Shown: positions 45,340 to 54,153, numbered from the stretch's first letter. The stretch is DNA of 64,000 bases from Candidatus Heimdallarchaeota archaeon (GCA_018238155.1 JABCTZ010000033.1:44002-108001); one strand, 5' to 3'. Made by a program: numbers and translations. The notes: generated by a model not told the origin, from the letters alone.

Positions 45340-45742
45340 CAGCTTTGTTTCTGATGGCGGGTATCTGATCTTTACAGAATTCGAGAATCTTTTTTCCATC
45401 TTCAATAGCCTTCTCAGCATCTTCTTTCAAGTAGAAATCTTCAGGTGTTCCAGCAGCAAAACCATTTGGATAACGGGAAGTAATATAATGCTTATCCAAA
45501 TTCTTTGCTGAAACAATTAATGCTTCAGGAACAGCCTTTTTCAGAGGTAATTTTTCTAATAATTTTAAAATAGAATGTCCCCATGGATCAGCTCCAAATT
45601 CATAAAAAACGGCTTTTACTGCTTTTTCTGCCGATTGTTGAGCTGCTAAGACTACCCATTCGAAATGTTCCAGCTTCAAACTTCCTTCAGCATGAGCTAA
45701 ATCTCTCATAGCTTGTCTTAACCAATCATCTGCTCTGGACAT
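45323..45742 (-). CDS. HEPN-domain protein
   Basis: The 139-residue product has the classic HEPN start ADDWLRQAMRDLAHAEGSLK, AAQQSAEKAVKAVFYEFG, HSILKLLEKLP and the SRYPNGF motif of the PF05168-type HEPN group. It precedes and overlaps the nucleotidyltransferase at 45013. ATG 45742. Its higher content of Ala and Gly than the neighbours may mark a transferred pair. Confidence 0.87.
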   Translation of the reverse strand: MSRADDWLRQAMRDLAHAEGSLKLEHFEWVVLAAQQSAEKAVKAVFYEFGADPWGHSILKLLEKLPLKKAVPEALIVSAKNLDKHYITSRYPNGFAAGTPEDFYLKEDAEKAIEDGKKILEFCKDQIPAIRNKADEAIE

Positions 45743-45862
45743 ATCATTACTCTCTAATTATAATATCTTCATTGAGAAAATATAGACTTTTTGTAGACTT
45801 TAGCTTATAGTATTTAATAAGCTCTTTATTTTAGCTCATATTAACATTTGATTTATTTCTAT

Positions 45863-46183
45863 TTAAGCAATAACAAAAATGGTGTTTCTTATTTCTTTTA
45901 AATCAATTCCTTTTGTATTAAAAACAAATAATTCTTTCTTCTGAACTTGTGGAAGTGTTTCTATAAGCTCTCTTACTAGACTTGGAGCAAGACCTGCATA
46001 TACAGGATACACAAGGCAAATTATATCAAAATCAGTAATTATTTCTGGATCAACCCATTCTAAAGCAGCAAGAGTTATTTCTAAACTTGATATTTGACTT
46101 TATTTCAATAGATGATCTTTGAGATACTCGGAAATAAATTGGGTATTTCCAGTTCCACTGAAAAAAATGAAAAGCAACCTCAT
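45863..46183 (-). pseudogene. Flavodoxin-like gene with early stop, truncated
   Basis: ATG 46183 starts RLLFIFFSGTGNTQFISEYL, the FMN-binding loop of flavodoxins and of EFR1-type flavodoxin domains (SGTGNT). An in-frame TAA (46102-46100) interrupts codon 28. The frame continues with DFDIICLVYPVYAGLAPSLV, the second conserved block, and ends at 45863 after about 106 codons. The rest of the fold, and any ferredoxin part, is missing. Confidence 0.7.
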
Positions 46184-46209
46184 AATTATAGATTATTATC
46201 TTTAATATT

Positions 46210-46491
46210 ATGGATTCATTTTACTATCTAAATCATTTAATTATTCAAAATGCACCCTATAAAAGTAAGCAAAGTAATTCTCAAATCTATTACGGGCGTT
46301 CAGTAACGTCAAAAATAATTGACATTTAAGTTGATAATAATTATCTCATTAATAACGAAGATAGTAATGGCATTCAAATCTATGAACTAAATACAAGTTT
46401 TACTGTAGAAGTTCAAATTAAATTTAAGCTCTTAGCTATTTCATTTGTATTCTTATTTACTTTTTTTATCATTAAACGCAAAAAAAGATAA
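46210..46491 (+). pseudogene. Remnant of a surface protein end with anchor
   Basis: One frame runs from ATG 46210 to 46491 with a single TAA at 46327-46329. The last part reads NGIQIYELNTSFTVEVQIKF and LLAISFVFLFTFFIIKRKKR, an anchor helix plus basic tail. There is no signal peptide, so the 5' part is gone or replaced. Confidence 0.4.
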
Positions 46492-46550
46492 TAATTTCAA
46501 TATTTTTTTAATAAAAGAATTAGAAGAGAGGAATTATTTTCTTTTTCTCT

Positions 46551-46910
46551 CTATTCTTTCCTTGCCAATTCCACTCGTTCTCTAGCCACTAATGTTTTCA
46601 AATAATCCATCGCACTTTGTAATCTTTGATCAAAAGGAAGCGTTTCATCAATAATTCTTTTTTGCATCATTGTTTGATATTTTCCTTCGGTTTTCTCTAT
46701 AAGAGTATTGTTTTCTGATTGAACCAATCGTATTTTTGGCTGACTCTGTATGTAAACAATTAATTCTAACCAATTTCCCGCTACAGAAGGATTAAGTCCA
46801 ATTTCCTTCAATCGACTTTTTGGAAACGGCTTATATTGTTGATCAATAAATTTGAAAATAGCTTCCACTCTTTCTCTTAGTGTTCTTCTTTGTGCAGATT
46901 CTTTTGACAT
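46551..46910 (-). CDS. Winged-helix-like protein, unknown
   Basis: The 119-residue helical protein has a possible winged-helix N-terminal half (RVEAIFKFIDQQYKPFPKSR, LKEIGLNPSVAGNWLELIVY, PKIRLVQSENNTLIEKTE) and a helical C-terminus. It is divergent from the eutA gene with about 100 bases between starts. A TATA-like GTTTAAATAC about 30 bases upstream (46935-46944) with no ribosome site suggests a leaderless transcript. It might regulate eutA, an inference from position. Confidence 0.6.
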   Translation of the reverse strand: MSKESAQRRTLRERVEAIFKFIDQQYKPFPKSRLKEIGLNPSVAGNWLELIVYIQSQPKIRLVQSENNTLIEKTEGKYQTMMQKRIIDETLPFDQRLQSAMDYLKTLVARERVELARKE

Positions 46911-46980
46911 GATAACAAAAGTATATTGCGCTTGTATTTAAACGTTGATACATTATTGTATCTTAGGACACATAAATACA

Positions 46981-47012
46981 GATTTAAATATGATAGAACG
47001 ATTAAGCAAGTA
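46981..47012 (+). promoter_or_regulatory. TATA box of the EutA gene, leaderless start
   Basis: TTTAAATA at 46983-46990 lies 25 bases (centre) before ATG 47012, the usual archaeal distance from TATA to transcription start. No purine-rich ribosome site precedes the ATG. The mRNA probably begins at or next to the ATG. Confidence 0.5.
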
Positions 47013-49093
47013 TGGACGATTTCGGTGATACAAATTTAGTGAAATTGAATACAGAGGAAATCAAATCCAATATGATATTTATAGTTGCAAGAGTGCTTGA
47101 TACAACCCATCCTGACGAAGCAACGAAAATGGCAAATGCTTTTTTAAAAGAATACAATAAGCGATTAGAAGAACATGTTAGCGAAGATAAAAACGATTTT
47201 GACAAACTTGTACGTATAATCAATGTGTTTAAGCCAACTCTAGAAACTATTTTAGAATCAGGAGCAGATTTCTATACAATTTGTGATATAGCGAGCATTT
47301 CTTTTGATGTCTTCCTCTCAAGTGCAAAAAGGCAAATGGCAGGAATTAGCCTAAAAAAGGTAAGTGATGGTCCTGTTTTACCTGGAAGTAGTTCTGAATC
47401 GGATATAAAATATTACTGCACAGTTTGTAAGGAATTTAGTGATATTCCAGATGTTGAAAAAACGAAAATTCTCAATAATGAAGATGAGGATCTAGCTTTA
47501 CCCAAACATTGTGACAGTGAAATGGTCATTCAAATAATCAACATCAAAAAAGTACATCAATTTGATAAGGAAACCCAAACTAGATTAAAACCACATGAAC
47601 GTGCTAGCTATTTAATGGGTGCTAGCGGATCAGGTGGTAGTAATGATTCTGAATACTTGAAAGTGACCAGTGTAGGTATTGATATTGGCTCCTCTACGTC
47701 TCATCTTGTTTTCTCAAAGCTGACACTTCGAAGGGAACATGGTTTCATTAACATGACAAACAGATTCAATCTTGTAAAGCGAGAAATAATCTATGAAAGC
47801 GAAATTATCTTAACACCTTTACTAGATCGATTTACGATTGATATAGATGCTGTTGTTAATTTTTGTAAAAAAGCATATGAGAAAGCAGGATTGAAACCTG
47901 ATGATATTGACACCGGTGCGGTGATTGTAACAGGAGAAACGGCAAAAAAACAAAACGCCGATGAAATCGTTGAACGTTTATCCTCTGAATCCGGAAAATT
48001 TGTTAGTGCTACAGCAGGACCCAATTTCGAATCCGTTCTTGGTGCAATGGGTAGTGGAATAGTTGATCAAACTGTTTTACAAGAAAAAACCATTATGAAC
48101 GTAGATATTGGCGGTGGAACAAGCAATATTGCCATTGCTACTAAAGGAGATATCCATAGTACTTCGTGTATTAATGTTGGAGGACGATTATTAGGAATTA
48201 AACCTGATAATGAAATTTGGCGTATAGATGAACCAACAGAATTTCTTATGAAAGAATTAGGAATGAAGTATACATTAGGCGATATTATTAGTGATATTGA
48301 TGTTAAAAAAATTGTAAATGAATATGCGAAAGCATTAGTAGAAGTTATGATAGGATCAGCAAAAAGTGCTATTGCTAAAGGAATTATGATGACTGATGAT
48401 TTGGATTTCTCAATGCCTATTGATAATTATTCATTCAGTGGTGGAGTTGCCGAGGTAATATACAATGAAAATGATATTGTAGAATACAATGACATTGGAG
48501 TCCTTCTCGCTAAAGAAATTAAACGATTGATGAAAAAAGAGGGATTAACACTAATTGAACCTGAGAATAAAATAAGAGCAACAGTCATTGGAGCAGGGGC
48601 ATTCTCCCTTTCGGTTTCCGGCTCTACTTGTTACTATGAAGAAAGTGTTATTTTACCAATTTTAAATGTTCCAGTCGTACCTGTGAACATTGAGCAATCT
48701 GAATTACACTTAATTGATAAAAAATTGAAAGAAGTCATAAATCTTGCATTAAATAACCTCGATTTAGTTGAGGGTGAAGATCGGTTTGTATTGTATTTCA
48801 AAACACCATTTATGAGAGCCCAAATAATGGAGAAATTTGCCAGTGCAATAGAAGATGCTTTACCAAATTCCGTAGCTAAGAAGAAGTTGATTCTCATCAT
48901 CCTTGCTTTTGATGGTGCAAAAGTCTTAGGAATAACAATCAGAGAAAATACAACAATTAAGAGTAATCTCTTTTGTCTTGATGAATTGGATCTTGAAGCG
49001 GGTGACTGGATAGATATTGGTGAATCCCTAAAAACTGGTGATGTGTTTCCAGTAACAGTCAAGAGTCTAGTATTTAGCAAAAACAAAAAATAA
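47012..49093 (+). CDS. eutA: EutA-like ethanolamine ammonia-lyase reactivase with N-terminal extension
   Basis: Residues from about 222 on match EutA: VGIDIGSSTSHLVFSKLTLR, GAVIVTGETAKKQNADEIV, SATAGPNFESVLGAMGSGIV, NVDIGGGTSNIAIA and INVGGRLLG, an actin/Hsp70-type ATPase fold. EutA exchanges damaged cobalamin in ethanolamine ammonia-lyase using ATP. The 693-residue length is over 200 longer than usual EutA: the N-terminal extension is helical at first and then has a possible metal knuckle (YYCTVCKEFSDIP and KHCDSEM, about 130-170). Neither EutB nor EutC is in the window. Related reactivases act on other B12 enzymes, so the client is not certain. ATG 47012. Confidence 0.85.
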   Translation: MDDFGDTNLVKLNTEEIKSNMIFIVARVLDTTHPDEATKMANAFLKEYNKRLEEHVSEDKNDFDKLVRIINVFKPTLETILESGADFYTICDIASISFDVFLSSAKRQMAGISLKKVSDGPVLPGSSSESDIKYYCTVCKEFSDIPDVEKTKILNNEDEDLALPKHCDSEMVIQIINIKKVHQFDKETQTRLKPHERASYLMGASGSGGSNDSEYLKVTSVGIDIGSSTSHLVFSKLTLRREHGFINMTNRFNLVKREIIYESEIILTPLLDRFTIDIDAVVNFCKKAYEKAGLKPDDIDTGAVIVTGETAKKQNADEIVERLSSESGKFVSATAGPNFESVLGAMGSGIVDQTVLQEKTIMNVDIGGGTSNIAIATKGDIHSTSCINVGGRLLGIKPDNEIWRIDEPTEFLMKELGMKYTLGDIISDIDVKKIVNEYAKALVEVMIGSAKSAIAKGIMMTDDLDFSMPIDNYSFSGGVAEVIYNENDIVEYNDIGVLLAKEIKRLMKKEGLTLIEPENKIRATVIGAGAFSLSVSGSTCYYEESVILPILNVPVVPVNIEQSELHLIDKKLKEVINLALNNLDLVEGEDRFVLYFKTPFMRAQIMEKFASAIEDALPNSVAKKKLILIILAFDGAKVLGITIRENTTIKSNLFCLDELDLEAGDWIDIGESLKTGDVFPVTVKSLVFSKNKK

Positions 49094-49149
49094 TATTTCA
49101 ACAACATTTGATAAATAAAAGAAAAGTGTCACAATTTAAATAATAAGCA

Positions 49150-49212
49150 TACAAGATTCTTTCTGTTTTTAACAACAGCTCTTATAACCATTCCCATACA
49201 AGATTTGGAGAT
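49150..49212 (-). pseudogene. PLD-gene tail fragment
   Basis: GATTCTTTCTGTTTTTAACA and CATTCCCATACAAGATTTGG match pieces of the PLD gene 3' end (53615-53680). It is badly degraded and sits between eutA and the large membrane gene. Confidence 0.4.
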
Positions 49213-49363
49213 AGTATTCTTATCAAAAAGAGCTTAAAATGTTATGAATCTATAAAGCACTTAATTTTGATAAGTTTAAATATAACTATTTACAATACTA
49301 TAAGTGGGAAATTAGTTTTAATAAAAATAGAAAAAGAATTAACTAGGAGAAATTGTTGAATAT

Positions 49364-51157
49364 ATGTCTTATACAGCTGTTTTATTTCTTGCAATCATTC
49401 CGTTTGTAATACTCTTTTGGAGTATTATCAGATTATTTATGCTGGATTGGGCTGGTATAGCTATTACTATTATAATTGGACTTGTATGTATAATGTTCTT
49501 AACGTGGGGTATTGTGTTCTGGAATCGTGTTACATACTTCGAAGTTTATCAATGGTTAATTGTAGCCGGACCTTTTGCACTCGCAATAAATTTTGGTGTT
49601 GAATTTTTATACCAAGTAAAAGAAAAGGATATTCCACCAGTAAAGTGGATATTAGGAATTTCAGTTATTGGTATTGTTTTATTTCAAGTAGCTGTGCTTC
49701 CATTCATAGCAACCATTCCGGTAACAATGGGTGAAGCACGATGGGTAGCAGAGGAAACAGAAACTCATTTTGATGTATTTCCATTTGTCAATGATCCTAT
49801 TGATTCTTCAATTAGAATGGTAACAAAGGAATATGCTCTGAAGAGAGCTTATCTTTTTGATGGACCCTTTGGTTCAAATGTCCAACAAGAAAGTGCTAAC
49901 ATTATCAGAGTGAATGGTACTCTGTATTGGTCTGTTACGTATAAGAGAGATAGATTACTTGGTTCTAATGGATTATTCCAAGAGAACCGTATTGTTGGAG
50001 CGATTTTAATCGATGTAAATGACCCTAATGCTCAAGCAATTATTATTGAAACAGAAAATCTGAACTATGCAAACAATTTGTGGTACAATCACAAAATTGA
50101 TACCGTAATGTACAGACGAGATCAGTCTTACAAGTACCAACGAAGTTATCTTACAATAAATGATTTTGGTCTTTGGGTTATCGTTGTAACAAAATGGACT
50201 CAATCAGGACCATTCAAACCAAGTATTTTTGGACCTGTTGTTATATTAGATGCTAGTAACGGTAAACTAATTAGAAGCTATGACGTGGATGATTTTGCTT
50301 CAACACCTTTATGGGTTACTCAAGTTTATCCTGAAGATTGGTTAGAAAAAGTAATTAATAATTGGGGCAGAAAAAGAGATTTACGTAATCCTACCGGTGT
50401 TGATTTTTGGGCTTCTTCAGTTATTCACGGAAGGTCTAATCACAGAATTAAAATGAGCGAAGATACTCGTTATATTATTAATCCAGATACAGGTGATTCT
50501 GTTGCTTATGTTGCTATGAACCTTAAAGGATTTTCAGGTTCTCTAAGTGGTATTTTCGTTGCCTCAAAAGGCAAATTTGATTATTATGACTTAGTAGATC
50601 AAGGATTTGTTTCAACAACTATTGCTTTACAAGCTTTAATGGGTAAATCTGATATTGTTGCGCGACCACATGGAAATTACAAATCAGCAATGCCAATTGC
50701 CTATGCATTGAACACAAGTACAGGATTACGATTAGTTTGGTATGTACCAATTTACTATAGCTATTCTGACACTTTAGAAGTTGCATATTTTGGTATTATT
50801 GATGCAAAAGATACAAGCAAATATGCTATTGTAAGTGCTGAAGGTAAAGATGGCGAACAAATGGTGTATGAAGCTAGAATAAAATATAAAACACTATTTG
50901 AGACACAATCAACAGAAACATATGAATATGCTCAAGTAACAAATATCAATTCTTATGTTATCGATGGAGAAACTATTTTCGTTTTGCAATTAAATGATTC
51001 AAGGATCATCAGGGCTTCAAAAGCTTTTCTAAACGAAACAGAATGGAATGAAATTGTTTTAACTTCAATCGGAGATACGATTAAATTCCAACAAATGATT
51101 GATGATGATGATATTATTTGGTTTATCACATTTGACAATCTTGATATTACAACATAA
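49364..51157 (+). CDS. Large protein with four N-terminal spans and a beta-rich extracytoplasmic domain, unknown
   Basis: The 597-residue protein has four membrane helices in the first 130 residues (AVLFLAIIPFVILFWSIIRL, AITIIIGLVCIMFLTWGIVF, WLIVAGPFALAINFGVEFLY, WILGISVIGIVLFQVAVLPF). The remaining 460 residues are rich in Trp, Tyr and beta-strands (RVNGTLYWSVTYKRDRLLGS, PFKPSIFGPVVILDASNGKL) and look propeller-like or lipocalin-like, but no family was recognised. ATG 49364; AGGAG is 14 bases upstream. A TATA-like TTTAAATATAAC is near 49275. Confidence 0.65.
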   Translation: MSYTAVLFLAIIPFVILFWSIIRLFMLDWAGIAITIIIGLVCIMFLTWGIVFWNRVTYFEVYQWLIVAGPFALAINFGVEFLYQVKEKDIPPVKWILGISVIGIVLFQVAVLPFIATIPVTMGEARWVAEETETHFDVFPFVNDPIDSSIRMVTKEYALKRAYLFDGPFGSNVQQESANIIRVNGTLYWSVTYKRDRLLGSNGLFQENRIVGAILIDVNDPNAQAIIIETENLNYANNLWYNHKIDTVMYRRDQSYKYQRSYLTINDFGLWVIVVTKWTQSGPFKPSIFGPVVILDASNGKLIRSYDVDDFASTPLWVTQVYPEDWLEKVINNWGRKRDLRNPTGVDFWASSVIHGRSNHRIKMSEDTRYIINPDTGDSVAYVAMNLKGFSGSLSGIFVASKGKFDYYDLVDQGFVSTTIALQALMGKSDIVARPHGNYKSAMPIAYALNTSTGLRLVWYVPIYYSYSDTLEVAYFGIIDAKDTSKYAIVSAEGKDGEQMVYEARIKYKTLFETQSTETYEYAQVTNINSYVIDGETIFVLQLNDSRIIRASKAFLNETEWNEIVLTSIGDTIKFQQMIDDDDIIWFITFDNLDITT

Positions 51158-51609
51158 TTATGCGATTATTATTGCATAATTCTTTTTTTTATTGGCTTTT
51201 TATGCACAAGAATTTAATAGTTAAAATCGGTCGAATTTTATCAATAAGAATTTCAAATATTTCTGATGGAAGTTGATCAGTGAGTAATTTTCTATCTATC
51301 AGAAGTTTTTCACGAGCTAAAATCGCATCCACCTTCACACATATTACAAAGTCTGCAGCATTTTTTGCTGTTTTTCTTCTTCAAAGATTAATTGTTTTAA
51401 TTCCACTGCATCGTTTTCAGCTTCTTCCAAAGTTCCATCTTTGGCTTTTCAATGATCTTTATTTTTTTGATAGTAACCTTGCATTCATCCACATACATGA
51501 ATAATAATAACTGCTTCAAAATTTAGGTGATAAGAAATTGCTATTGATAGAATAGTAAATAATAAACACCTTTAAAGAGAATAAAAAGTAAAATACTAAT
51601 TGGATAAAT
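51158..51609. other. Intergenic region with decayed ORF and a PLD tail
   Basis: About 450 bases without an intact gene. On the minus strand about 51200-51420 a helical, charged sequence (LEEAENDAVELKQLIFEEEK, then in another frame LLIDRKLLTDQLPSEIFEIL) suggests an old coding segment, perhaps antitoxin-like. At 51451-51500 GATAGTAACCTTGCATTCAT matches the PLD gene tail. The end is the upstream region of the HEPN gene. Confidence 0.35.
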
Positions 51610-51999
51610 ATGAAAAAGATGATTAAGGATTGGTTGAAAAAAGCAACCAATTTTAAGGCGAATGCCATATTAGCAAAGGAGAATAAGCTATACGATATTG
51701 CTTGTTTTTCTGCACAACAAGCTGCTGAATTGCTTTTGAAAGGAATAATCGTTGCTAATAGTGGATCAAGACCTTTTACTCATTCTTTAATAGAATTATA
51801 TGAGATAATTGAAGCAATCGACTTAGGAAAATTCCCAAAAGAAATAGTTAATTGTTTAAGAACTTTGGCTAATCATTATTTACAGGCAAGATATCCTGAC
51901 TCAAGGTTTACTGATTATACATTGGAAGAAACTGAAAAAGCTCTTAATTGTTTAGAGGAAGTGTTTGAATTTGCAAGTAAATTTTTACCGGAAGATTAA
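51610..51999 (+). CDS. HEPN-domain protein
   Basis: The 129-residue protein has KKMIKDWLKKATNFKANAIL, CFSAQQAAELLLKGIIVANS, RPFTHSLIELYEIIE and LQARYPDSRF, the HEPN pattern with the RYPD motif. ATG 51610. The nucleotidyltransferase follows directly. A decayed copy is at 33559-33770. Confidence 0.87.
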   Translation: MKKMIKDWLKKATNFKANAILAKENKLYDIACFSAQQAAELLLKGIIVANSGSRPFTHSLIELYEIIEAIDLGKFPKEIVNCLRTLANHYLQARYPDSRFTDYTLEETEKALNCLEEVFEFASKFLPED

Positions 52000-52003
52000 A
52001 ACT

Positions 52004-52324
52004 TTGAGTAAAAAATGGAACTCCAATCTTCAGCTATTTCTTGACAGTTTTTCTGGTCAAGAAGTTTTGATTATATTGTTTGGATCAAGAAGTAGAAATG
52101 AACACAATTTACTTAGTGATTATGATATTGTAATGATAACCGAAAAAACAATTGAGAAACCAATAATGGACTTTCCATGTGATCTTTTTGTTTATACACT
52201 AACTGAAGCTATTGAATTACTAAAACAAGACAATTTCATACTAAAGAATGCTTTACTTAATGGTCAAATTTTAATTGATAATATCAAAAAAAGTAGTGAA
52301 CTTCAGTCTTTAGTCAGCGACTAA
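52004..52324 (+). CDS. MNT-type nucleotidyltransferase
   Basis: From TTG 52004, five bases after the HEPN stop, the protein of about 106 residues has GSx10DxD (FGSRSRNEHNLLSDYDIVMI) and the PIMDFPCDLFVYTLTEAIEL block. An open extension to TTG 51965 overlaps the HEPN gene; the start is uncertain. A remnant of its C-terminal half is at 2879-3100. Probable antitoxin of the HEPN partner. Confidence 0.82.
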   Translation: MSKKWNSNLQLFLDSFSGQEVLIILFGSRSRNEHNLLSDYDIVMITEKTIEKPIMDFPCDLFVYTLTEAIELLKQDNFILKNALLNGQILIDNIKKSSELQSLVSD

Positions 52325-52340
52325 AATTTGTAACTTTTCA

Positions 52341-52412
52341 ATTATACTCCTTTACAATATCCTTTCTGTTTCTGATAGTAATCTTTGCATTCATTCCCAT
52401 CCCATATTTATT
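52341..52412 (-). pseudogene. PLD-gene tail fragment
   Basis: TACTCCTTTACAATATCCTT and CATTCATTCCCATCCCATAT align well with the 3' end of the intact PLD gene (53605-53672). No coding frame remains. It lies just after the HEPN/MNT pair. Confidence 0.6.
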
Positions 52413-52521
52413 GTATTTTAGTCATGAATTAAATTTTCTTTAGTATTTGGCTTAGTAATTAATAAAAGCATTTTTTATATACCTATGTTGTTAATTGAAT
52501 GGTAGTAAGGTAGTATTATCA

Positions 52522-52755
52522 ATGACTAATCTCTCCATCAAAGAAAGAGTATTAAGACTAAAGAATTTGTCTGCAAGCGAATCTATGAAATTACAAGCAA
52601 ATTTAATTGATGATTTAGTCCGAATTTACCTAGCATCTCTAATAAGAAAATATCCAAATGCTACTTTTGATGAGCTTGTTCAATATGGTCATGAAGAAAC
52701 CCATTTTAGAAAACGAAGGAAAGAATATCATCATGAAGATAATATTACAAGATAA
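52522..52755 (+). CDS. 77-residue helical protein, first gene of a small-ORF/nucleotidyltransferase module
   Basis: ATG 52522 gives MTNLSIKERVLRLKNLSASE, LQANLIDDLVRIYLASLIRK and FDELVQYGHEETHFRKRRKE: a charged helical protein. A broken copy at 27591-27807 lies directly before a nucleotidyltransferase-fold gene and overlaps it by 8 bases, so this small protein is probably the partner of such an enzyme. Here no nucleotidyltransferase follows on the + strand. The open frame extends to TTG 52495, but ATG 52522 is shared with the other copy. Confidence 0.6.
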   Translation: MTNLSIKERVLRLKNLSASESMKLQANLIDDLVRIYLASLIRKYPNATFDELVQYGHEETHFRKRRKEYHHEDNITR

Positions 52756-52771
52756 ATGAAATAAAAAAAGT

Positions 52772-52996
52772 CTAAAGAAAAGGTTTTAGTTCCTTTTCTA
52801 CATTGAATTTTTGAGCTAATTTTTTAAGCATTTTAGTATCCAAATTTTCTCTATAATTTAGTAAAATGTTTTTCACATCAAGAATATCCTTTTCACTACT
52901 CATTTCAGGTAATAATTTAGCGACAATCTGCAACTCAGGGGGAGTTAACCAAACACTCAGATCATCAAGAATCGTAACTTGTACCTTTGTATTCAT
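52772..52996 (-). CDS. 74-residue protein, unknown
   Basis: ATG 52996 opens MNTKVQVTILDDLSVWLTPP and the rest is helical and charged (LAQKFNVEKELKPFL). It follows the truncated nucleotidyltransferase in the same direction with a 42-base gap. No family recognised. It might be a small antitoxin-like protein, but there is no direct evidence. Confidence 0.45.
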   Translation of the reverse strand: MNTKVQVTILDDLSVWLTPPELQIVAKLLPEMSSEKDILDVKNILLNYRENLDTKMLKKLAQKFNVEKELKPFL

Positions 52997-53038
52997 GGTT
53001 TCTATATCAAGTAAAGAATAAATCCCTTTGAAATCAAT

Positions 53039-53335
53039 TCAATAAAAATATGTTCGAGTATCAAAAGCAGTTATATGACTTTTTTCTTGTAATCCTTGAA
53101 CCAAATCACTCTTAAAAAGATCGATTTCTTTAACCCGAAGACATGTAACTAAATGTTCAATCTGTTTAACATCTGTATTTTCTAAATTGATAATTACATC
53201 TAAATCTTCTGTTGAACGAACAGATCCATAATAACTAGCTGCTATCGCTCTAACAATACAATATTCGATGGATGTTTCATTCAAACATTCAACTGTTCGA
53301 GTAATAAATGATTCAAAAACGCCTGATTCGTTCAC
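53039..53335 (-). pseudogene. Truncated nucleotidyltransferase-fold gene (AbiEii-like)
   Basis: The 98-residue frame (FITRTVECLNETSIEYCIVR, YYGSVRSTEDLDVIINLENT) matches the N-terminal half of the gene remnant at 27800-28389. It keeps the catalytic-type R-S-T-E-D-L-D motif better than that copy, but ends at EKSHITAFDTRTYFY, where the other copy continues for about 100 residues. It is therefore truncated; whether it still folds is open. It overlaps the small ORF upstream by 23 bases. Confidence 0.65.
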
Positions 53336-53507
53336 GTTCTTTCACCAGTTTAATTAAGTATTTTTTTCGTTCAAGTGAATTATTATTGGAAAATCGTTTA
53401 TTTAAATTACTAAGGAAGATTGAAAGAACAGTATTTGATAAATCACATGTAAGCTTAATCCGTTGTGCTGGTGTTTTTTTATGTATATCTGTCATGTTTT
53501 TCAACAT
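53313..53507 (-). CDS. Small basic helical protein, partner of the nucleotidyltransferase
   Basis: The product of 60-64 residues (MTDIHKKTPAQRIKLTCDLS, RFSNNNSLERKKYLIKLVKE) is basic and helical. It resembles weakly in layout the 77-residue protein at 52522 (helix, IYLASL/FLSNL segment, basic end). It precedes and overlaps the nucleotidyltransferase frame, as in the 27.6-28.4 kb locus. Start ATG 53507 or ATG 53495. Confidence 0.5.
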   Translation of the reverse strand: MLKNMTDIHKKTPAQRIKLTCDLSNTVLSIFLSNLNKRFSNNNSLERKKYLIKLVKERERIRRF

Positions 53508-53598
53508 CCATTTAACAAATATATTTGTTATTGATTATATAAGTTTACCAAATAATAACAATCAAAACTACTTTCAAATTCCATACCAGATTAACAAT

Positions 53599-54153
53599 TT
53601 ATATTCCTTTACAATATCCTTTCTGTTTTTGATAGCAACCTTTACACTCATTCCCATTCCAAATTTGCTCCAACTGATATTCAATAGCAGCAATTACTTT
53701 CTGATCAATAGCTATTGTTCCAATCTCGAAATTATTCTTGCCTTTACGAGTTCTTGTACCTATCCCTGCACCTGTTAGATTTGCTGAACCAAAGTACATC
53801 CAAGTTCCATCTACAATGATTACTTTCATATGCAAATTATAACAAAAACGAAAATCGATATTACCAATAGCATTCAATTTTTGATAAAAGGTCTTAGCAT
53901 TCTGGTAGGTCTTTGTTTGTTCATGTGGTGTTAAAATAATTTTGAAATCTACTCCACGTTGACTCATGTGGTATAGTTTCTTTGAAATGGACTCTCCTTC
54001 TTTTGTGTGCTGATTTACCACTATGAAATCATTTGCTTTGGCACTAGTTATCCAAACATATTTTCTTGCTCGAAGTAACCCATTGGTAATAATTTCATCT
54101 ACATTATCTCCATCATTTCCATAGAGCAAATATCCTTGATATTCAATTGACAA
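53599..54153 (-). CDS. Single-HKD phospholipase D-like protein with Cys-rich tail
   Basis: The 184-residue protein has HKD motif HMKVIIVD, FGSANLTGAGIG, and a tail CKGCYQKQKGYCKGI with three Cys that may bind zinc. The N-terminal part (EYQGYLLYGNDGDNVDEIIT) is conserved with the copy at 29259. It is the best-preserved template for the many fragments in the window. The start is TTG 54153: the ATGATGGTG that serves in the other copy is cut off here by TAA. A dimeric nuclease role is likely from the family; not proven. Confidence 0.83.
   Translation of the reverse strand: MSIEYQGYLLYGNDGDNVDEIITNGLLRARKYVWITSAKANDFIVVNQHTKEGESISKKLYHMSQRGVDFKIILTPHEQTKTYQNAKTFYQKLNAIGNIDFRFCYNLHMKVIIVDGTWMYFGSANLTGAGIGTRTRKGKNNFEIGTIAIDQKVIAAIEYQLEQIWNGNECKGCYQKQKGYCKGI

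Noticed and set aside
48634..49107. Minus-strand open frame of 157 codons
   Set aside because: Antisense to the conserved end of EutA; composition is a shadow of the real gene.
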